DNA of 24,703 bases, taken from contig JAVKOQ010000604.1 of NCBI GenBank assembly GCA_031835245.1, forward strand, positions 1 through 24,703. The letters are read 5' to 3'. Position numbers and translations under genes: made by a program. Under the pieces are notes generated by a model. It was not told the DNA's origin and did no database searches. It worked only from the letters and a program-made list of their open reading frames with translations. This DNA comes from Balamuthia mandrillaris (taxonomy: Eukaryota; Discosea; Longamoebia; Balamuthiidae). Shown here piece by piece: positions 19,024 through 24,703 of this stretch (positions are counted from its first letter, which is position 1; each line of letters begins with the position of its first letter).

Positions 19024-21787
19024 TTAGGCGGTTTTGGCCATGGCTTCCACTTGCTCGTAGGACAATACAAAAGAGTCTTTCCGAGTCTTCTCCCAGGAGG
19101 TCGGATCGAAAAAGACATAAGAGCCCCGCTCGTATGTTCCCGTTTTCACCAACGGCTCCGTGCCGGGCACCCTCATAAACCACAACTGCAACTCCTTGTG
19201 GAACCTCCAATCCCGGTTGTAGAGCTCCATTGCGGCAGTCAACTGGAGATAGTCCCGCGGCATGCTGTAAAAGATATAAAACAGGGTCTCTTCTGAGAAT
19301 AGGCTGGCTTTGGACTCGGCCGGCTGCATGGGCGGCTGCGTGTAGTAGCAGGGCGGTAGGTGGTATTCTGGCGTCCGGTGGGAGGGACCATCCGCGAATG
19401 GCGATGCAAATGTGGAGTAAAGGCATCTATTTTTAAAAGGAGAAATTAGAATAAGTTATCTTGTTATGATCATAACAAGAACAGAAGAGGGAGAAAACTA
19501 CAAGGAAAAAAGAAAGATCAACAATATAAAGAAAGAGAGAGAACGAGAGGAAAGAGAAAAGCAAAGGAATAAATATTACTCGGAGGAATTGAGGTTAAGG
19601 CCAAGGGTGGTGAGGTCGGTGCCTAAGGCGAGGGTATTGAGATCAGGGTCGGTCATTCGAATGACATTCAGCAAGCCCAACAATCCAAACTGATCGCTAA
19701 CCGATGTGCTCAGCTTCTGTTATCCAAAAAAAATCAGGTCAGCCTGCACAAATAGTAAAAGAAAACAGAAAAAACATACCTTTGGCATTTGGCTTTGTTG
19801 AATTGGTGGTTGTTGCGACACTTGCTTTTGTTGCTGGGCTAGCGATTGTTGGTGCATTTGCCGTTGTTGGAACTGCTGTAAGGTGGTCTCGTCATAAGGA
19901 GAACCAGCACCGAGATTAGAGCTTCCGGGAATAGAGCTTGTCCCGTCTCCTATATTCGTTTGTATAGGACAAAGTTGGTGAAGGTTGAGCGAGAGAGGGA
20001 GGGAGGAGGGAGGGAGGGAGGAGGAGGGAGGGAGGGAGGGAGGGAGGGAGGGAGGGAGGAGGGAGGGAGGGAGGGAGGGAGGGAGGGAGGGAGGGAGGGA
20101 GGGAGGGAGGGAGGGAGGGAGGGAGGGAGGGAGGGAGGGAGGGAGGGAGGGAGGGAGGGAGGGAGGGAGGGAGGGAGGGAGGGAGGGAGGGAGGGAGGAG
20201 GAGGAACGAACCGCTTGCATGAGATGGTGATAATGAGAAGCGTTGGAATGAGGCATGACTCCAACATGATTGCTTAGAGCACCCCCAGACTTACGCAGAG
20301 ATGCGGATGCTGGATAGGACGCATTTTGCTGTTGCTGGTAGATGTTGTGGTCGGTGGACCCATCGTCATGAAGGAGGCTGCCGCTGACCTCTTCTCCACC
20401 AGAGGGAGACTGCGGAGAAACAAGATCATTGCTGGCACCGTTGTTGCCGCCACCTGGAAAGCCACTGCTCTTGTATCGTTGCTGTTGTTGCTGCTGTTGC
20501 TGTTGATGATGTTGGTGTTGAAGAGTTTGAGGGGAAGTGAGAGCAGGAAATTCCTCGTGTTGGATGGCAAACTCCTTTGTGCCTTTTTGAGAAGAAGGCT
20601 GAGCAGCTGCAGCGGCTGCTTTGGCGGCCATGGCAGCTGCCGAGCTGGAGGATGAGGAGGCGGACGAGAGCAGGGAGAGAGTGGCGCTGTCGGAGGAAGA
20701 GGTGTTAAGACCGAGAATGGGGAATTGCGTCATGTCATGCAGAGAGATGGCTTCCTTGGCATCGTTGCTGCTGCTACTGCTATTGTTGCTGCTGGGTAAT
20801 GTGTTGTTGATGAAGCCGCCGGAAGCGGATAATATACCCATTCCGCCTGTGCTTCCACCACCTGACCGAGAGTTAATCATGGCGAGAAGATCGCCGGAAG
20901 GGTTGTATCCGGCTGAAGAGGGAGCCCCTATGTTTTGCATCATGGCGGCAGGGTTGACTTGGCGCATTGCTCCTGAGGAAGTTGGAGTGGTAGACCGCAC
21001 AGAAGCGGCCCCTTGCATAGTTCCGTTTGAACGACCTCCACCCACCGTCATGCTGCCTCCTACAATTACAATATAACCAAACACGCATAAGCCAAACGGG
21101 ATTGCACAGAAGTTGTCAACCAAAAGAAAAGCATACCCATCGCTCCCAATGAGTTCATGCTGTGTAGCCCGTGTTGTTGCATTCCCATTTGCTGTGAAGC
21201 TGAGGCACCGGCATACCGGCCCAAAAGCTGTTCCCGAGACTGCATACCACCACTTGCTGAGGCAGACTGCAAGTTTTGAAGATTCATGCCTGGCGGCGCT
21301 CCCCGCGAACTTCCACCAAGTCCGTTGTGGCCTTTATTTCGTATTCAGTTCAAGCCATAATAGCAGAGGGAGAGGAAAGAGGGGAGAGAGAGGACAGAGG
21401 CAGTAAAGAAAATAGAAGAGAAAGGAAAAAAGTACAACAAGAAAAGCGTACCCATGTAGGCTTGTTGCTGGGCAAAGGCATACCGAGAAGGGGTTGAAGC
21501 GTGCTCCCCCAACACTGAACCATTGGAACTCATCATTCCTCCAAGCCCGCCCAGTTGTGGCTGTCCTTGTCCTACGCCCTAACAAAAGATGGCGAAGGGT
21601 CAGAGCGCTCTGATCGATCATCAAACCCATCAAAACGAACCTCCTTCTCTTGACGCTGATAGTAGTAAATCTTTGGGTCAAAGTCCTCCTCGTCGTGTGT
21701 TTGTATGTTGCCAGCAAAGTAGGCCAGTTTGTCCTTCCGTGGATCGAGTTTCCTGTGCGTACCCTGGCTCCGAGAAGAAAGGCTCAT
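19024..21787 (-). CDS. CNOT2: CCR4-NOT complex subunit NOT2
   Basis: Seven minus-strand exons: 21787-21641, 21578-21452, 21331-21137, 21059-20208, 19949-19780, 19716-19580, 19426-19024 (TAA); 676 residues. The C-terminal NOT2/3/5 domain is clear: SDQFGLLGLLNVIRMTDPD, LALGTDLTTLGLNLNS, LYSTFASPFAD, then ELYNRDWRFHKELQLWFMR, the TYERGSYVFFDP block and a short tail. A conserved short motif EFAIQHEEFPALTSP sits near 20535-20575, as in CNOT2 of animals. The N-terminal part is Gly, Ser and Gln rich. NOT2 pairs with NOT3 on the NOT1 scaffold of the deadenylase complex that controls mRNA decay. One splice is uncertain: 19950-20207 is either a 258-nt intron or, being open and divisible by three, coding for a Ser-Leu-Pro-Pro repeat. 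Confidence 0.93.
19990..20205. repeat. (GGGA)n / (CCCT)n tract, G-quadruplex prone
   Basis: About 200 nt of near-perfect GGGA units on the plus strand, with a few GGA interruptions at the left end and GAG at the right. In the NOT2 sense strand it reads CCCT, giving Ser-Leu-Pro-Pro if translated. Runs of three guanines every four bases can form stacked G-quadruplexes on the NOT2 template strand. Confidence 0.95.
20478..20512 (-). repeat. Poly-Gln codon tract in NOT2
   Basis: GTTGCTGTTG-type repeats on the plus strand encode about nine glutamines, preceded by His/Gln alternation, between the EFPALTSP motif and the variable middle of NOT2. Confidence 0.8.
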
Positions 21788-21944
21788 CGTTCTCTGTGCT
21801 GTTGGCAACAAAAAACAAGGGAGCAAGCAACACAAAAAATAAATGAATAATCCAAACAACAACAAAAAAAAAGAGAACAAAAGAAAAATCAATCGTCTTT
21901 TGTTGTGTGTTGTTTGGCGGTTTGCCGCTACGTACTTTCTTTTT

Positions 21945-21985
21945 CACAAAAACAAAAAAAATATTCAATTTTTTTTGTTTTTGTG
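21945..21985. repeat. 18-bp perfect inverted repeat, 5-nt loop
   Basis: The arm cacaaaaacaaaaaaaat at 21945-21962 is matched exactly in reverse complement at 21968-21985 around the loop attca. It is near the middle of the NOT2/eRF1 divergent gap. Low complexity makes chance more likely than for the other hairpins, but both C positions are matched. Confidence 0.85.
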
Positions 21986-22003
21986 AGGATGATGATGTGT
22001 GTC

Positions 22004-22040
22004 GTCGACGTTTTAAATGTGAAATTTCAAATTTGTCGAC
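22004..22040. repeat. Imperfect palindrome bounded by GTCGAC
   Basis: GTCGAC at 22004-22009 and 22035-22040 flank an A/T-rich core containing the 10-bp palindrome tgaaatttca (22020-22029). The two halves match with small gaps. It may be a binding site for a dimeric factor; this is inference. Confidence 0.6.
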
Positions 22041-22301
22041 ATATTTCAGGCGCCTGGTGTCACTGCATTAATGACATCAGCCTTTTTCTCTGCTTTTTCT
22101 TTCTTTTTCGCTTCTGGAAAGGGCAGAACGAAATTGGCTGGGCACTACTTTCTTTCAAGCACAGCAAAAAAAGAAAGGGGACGGAAAGGAGGCTTATTGG
22201 ACCTTGCAGAGAGACTCCTGAGGAGACAAAGGGGATTGATTATTTCACACAAATAAGTAGTAGCTTTTTTTTTGAAGCACCCTCAATAAACAAACAAACA
22301 A

Positions 22302-23915
22302 ATGGCAAGCAACGGCCAAGATGAGACAGACAATAGCATTCAAATGTGGCGTATGAAAAAGCTGGTTGCCAGCTTGGAGGCCGCAAGGGGGTCTGCTTTT
22401 CTCTCTTTGTTTGCATCAATTCAATATTTTTAACGAGCCTGTTTTGTTTCTTTTTTTAAAAAAATTGCTCCTCGCTACAGAAATGGTACAAGCATGATTT
22501 CTCTGATCATTCCCCCCCGCGATCAAATCTCGCGGGTGCAAAAGATGTTGGGAGACGAGTACGGCACCGCCTCCAACATTAAGAGCAGAGTGAACCGTTT
22601 GTCGGTGCTGGGCGCCATCACCTCCACCCAACAACGCCTTAAGCTCTACTCCAAGGTTCCTGACAATGGCCTCATCGTTTATTGCGGGACCATCATGACC
22701 GATGAAGGCAAAGAAAAGAAGGTTAACATTGACTTGACTCCATTTAAACCCATCAACACAAGGTTTGTCTCCCCTTTCTTCTCTCCTTACGTTTTCCCCT
22801 GCTGATTAACAAAATATAGTTTGTACCTTTGTGACAACAAGTTCCACACGGAGCCTCTTCGAGAGTTGTTGGAGTCTGATCAAAAGTTTGGCTTCATTGT
22901 TATGGACGGTAGCGGCTGCCTCTTTGGTACCGTCAGTGGCAACACCCGCAACGTCCTTCACAAGATCACTGTCGACTTACCCAAGAAACACGGCAGAGGA
23001 GGTCAGTCCGCCCTTCGTTTCGCTCGTCTGCGTATCGAGAAGCGTCACAACTATGTGCGCAAAGTCGCTGAGTTGGCCGTCCAATTCTTCATCACCAACG
23101 ATAGGGTAATGCTTTTCTTCTTCCTCTCGTTGTTCCAATAACTTGAATCGCTCACTTCCTCCTCGCTCAGCCGAATGTCGCTGGTTTGGTTCTCTCTGGT
23201 TTGGCTGACTTTAAGAACGAGCTTGCCCAATCCGAGCTCTTCGATCCCAGGCTGAAGGCTGTTGTAGTGGCCATTGTGGACACTTCCTACGGTGGCGAAA
23301 ATGGCTTTAACCAAGCCATCGAGTTGGCCTCTGACAGTCTTTCCAACGTGAAGTTTGTCCAAGAGAAGAAGTTGCTCTCCAAGTTCATGGATGAGTTGGC
23401 CAAGGACACCGGCAAGTACGCCATTGGTGTGAAGGAAACTCTTCACGCTTTAGACCTTGGTGCTGTTGAGACTCTTATCGTTTGGGAAAATCTGGACATC
23501 GCCCGTTACGTCTTCAAAAATCAAAACGGAGGTACGTTACTTTATTACGCTTTTATCTCGCTCCTACTAAACAATTTTAATTTAAACAGAGGAAATTATA
23601 ATGCATCTCAACAAGGAGCAGCAGCAAAAGGAAAGCAACTTTAGGGACAAGGACGGTTCCGAGTTGGAGATCGTTGATCGCATGCCTCTCGTGGAATGGT
23701 TCGCCGATAACTACAAGAGCTTTGGCGCTGTCTTGGAGTTTGTTACCGACCGCTCTCAGGAGGGCTCCCAGTTTGTGCGCGGCTTTGGTGGCTGTGCCGG
23801 TCTCCTCCGTTACAAGGTGGACTTTAACCTGTTGGATGAGATAGAAGAGTTCGAGGAGGAGGATGAAGAAGCCAAAGATGATGACTTTGATGACGTTGCT
23901 GATTTCTTTATGTGA
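22302..23915 (+). CDS. ETF1: Eukaryotic peptide chain release factor 1 (eRF1)
   Basis: Five exons: 22302-22390, 22481-22762, 22820-23105, 23171-23531, 23590-23915 (TGA); 447 residues (human 437). Domain 1 has TASNIKS (~59-65) and YLCDNKF (~126-132), the stop-codon reading motifs of standard-code organisms. Domain 2 has the GRGGQ loop that triggers peptidyl-tRNA hydrolysis (~183-187). Domain 3, which binds eRF3, includes [13 protein letters not shown]. The tail is unusually long and acidic ([17 protein letters not shown]). The protein works in the cytosol at the ribosomal A site. The first intron uses a weak donor GTCTGC, fixed by the very conserved ARG-NGTSM join. Upstream lies the divergent gap shared with NOT2. 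Confidence 0.97.
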
Positions 23916-24570
23916 CTATTCGCTAATGCTCCCCCTCCAACACCCTGCCGCCCCTCACTGTGCCCTCCATCGCCCCTTTTGCCAGCCTCTAGCTCTTACC
24001 TATTCCCATCTTTGCCTGCCACTACCACTTCCACTTCCACTTATGACGCCATTCTGTTACCACCACTTCAACAAGATCCACCATCAACATCACTACCGCC
24101 CTCATCATCACCAGCAACGCAGCCCCAATCAGCACCATTACCGTTTTTATCATCAGAGCCAGTGCAAGCTAAAGTGGTAATGGCGGACACTGCTGTTGCT
24201 GCTGGACATTGTGCTCTCGGCAGCTGCAACGCCTTACTCGTTGCTTTGAGGATGGCACCGCTGCTGCTGTTGATGCTGTACCCAACCAAGAGCTCGGCTT
24301 TGTTGCGACAGCTCCAACACCAACGTAAGCACCATAACAGAGGTACTGCTGCCACGCTTCGCGCAGCAGCCTGTATGGTGATAGACTACGATGATGGCTT
24401 TATGATCTGATGATATGACGATGTTGAAGAGGAGGAGGAGAGCAGAGAACTTACTCACACAACAGCAGAAAAAAAAAACACACCTTCCTTGTGACAAGGC
24501 CATTTTTATCTTTTAACAACGCCTTGTGTGCTTTTTTTAGTTTTTGTTTTTTAGTCGCTTCAATTTCAGT
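23916..24570. other. eRF1 3' flank, no firm gene
   Basis: The plus strand is rich in CCA, CAC and CTG triplets with scattered ATCACCA-like repeats. A 143-codon frame (23979-24410) lacks a true ATG near its start and is Pro/Ser then Leu/Ala biased, and a shorter frame exists on the other strand. Neither matches a family I know. T-runs occur at about 24530-24553. It may include the eRF1 3' UTR and non-coding sequence. Confidence 0.4.
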
Positions 24571-24702
24571 TTAAATCGGAAAGCAAAGAAGTAGCTGGTG
24601 AGGCAATTCTTCCAGTGACTCACTGGTGGAGAGCACCACCGCAAGAGCTGCCAGCACCTGCTGTACATCCGTAGCAATGCTTATCTGTGGCGATGGGTGT
24701 TC
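24571..24702 (-). CDS. Possible 3' end of an unidentified gene running off the right edge
   Basis: On the minus strand an open frame enters at 24702 and ends at TAA 24573-24571, giving 43 residues with a helical, non-repetitive look (DVQQVLAALAVVLSTSESLE). No family is recognisable. A plus-strand alternative exists: after the acceptor-like TTTCAG at 24564-24569 a 34-codon open frame reads KSESKEVAGEAILPVTHWW. Only one can be real, and the window is too short here to decide. Confidence 0.3.
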   Translation of the reverse strand, partial: EHPSPQISIATDVQQVLAALAVVLSTSESLEELPHQLLLCFPI

Positions 24703-24703
24703 C

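Larger units (their letters stand above)
21788..22301. promoter_or_regulatory. Divergent promoter region, NOT2 / eRF1
   Basis: The NOT2 and eRF1 starts face away from each other across 514 nt. The region is A/T-rich with A and T runs, and contains a perfect 18-bp hairpin at 21945-21985 and an imperfect palindrome bounded by GTCGAC at 22004 and 22035. No coding frame is convincing. A shared promoter is inferred from position. Confidence 0.5.

Noticed and set aside
19960-20277. Arg-Glu-Gly-Gly repeat protein on the plus strand
   Set aside because: Pure translation of the GGGA tract, with no start context and no unique sequence; the NOT2 gene lies opposite.
22302-23915. Altered genetic code suggested by variant eRF1
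   Set aside because: TASNIKS and YLCDNKF are intact, and TAA, TAG and TGA all end genes in the window.
23979-24410. 143-codon Pro/Ser- and Leu/Ala-rich protein after eRF1
   Set aside because: No ATG at its beginning, biased composition, no recognisable domain, and competing frames on the other strand.

Overview
This window comes from a gene-dense nuclear genome of a unicellular eukaryote. Genes are short and split by small GT-AG introns (mostly 55-260 nt, often with CTAAC/TTAAC-like branch sites and T-rich acceptors), intergenic gaps are a few hundred bases, and long simple-sequence tracts lie in introns, promoters and coding sequence. All three stop codons end genes, and the window's own eRF1 keeps the TASNIKS and YxCxxxF motifs, so the standard genetic code is in use. 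The lineage cannot be fixed by eye. The mix (Tctex dynein light chain, ARL2, NSF, NOT2, a PAS-bearing ABCG protein, a SANT plus C2H2 protein rich in Ser/Gln) fits an amoebozoan-like or other free-living protist, but that is inference. I saw no virus-derived element, transposon ORF, tRNA, rRNA or CRISPR.

Layout from left to right. 1-1209: a large, essentially perfect inverted repeat carrying two head-to-head copies of a Tctex-type dynein light chain gene (DYNLT). The minus copy runs off the left edge; the plus copy ends at 1513. 2209-6531 (+): a 1413-residue SANT/Myb plus single C2H2 zinc-finger regulator with poly-Ala and poly-Gln tracts. 7358-9453 (+): F-box/WD40 protein. 9550-10315 (-): ARL2 GTPase. 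10710-13771 (-): ABCG half-transporter with an N-terminal LOV-like PAS domain, the most unusual architecture here. 14148-15209 (+): METTL21-type lysine methyltransferase. 15900-18885 (+): NSF, the AAA+ SNARE-disassembly ATPase. 19024-21787 (-): CCR4-NOT subunit NOT2, with a long (CCCT)n intron or coding tract. 22302-23915 (+): translation termination factor eRF1. 23916-24703: no firm gene; a possible 3' end of another minus-strand gene lies at the right edge.

The genes are mainly housekeeping (vesicle fusion, tubulin/ARL2 pathway, mRNA decay, translation termination, dynein cargo binding) and do not form one pathway. Three divergent pairs (DYNLT/DYNLT, ABCG/METTL, NOT2/eRF1) could share promoters, and two tail-to-tail pairs (F-box/ARL2, NSF/NOT2) are separated by only about 100-140 nt. 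The exon models were built by hand: each junction was required to be GT-AG, to keep the frame and to match the family where the protein is conserved.
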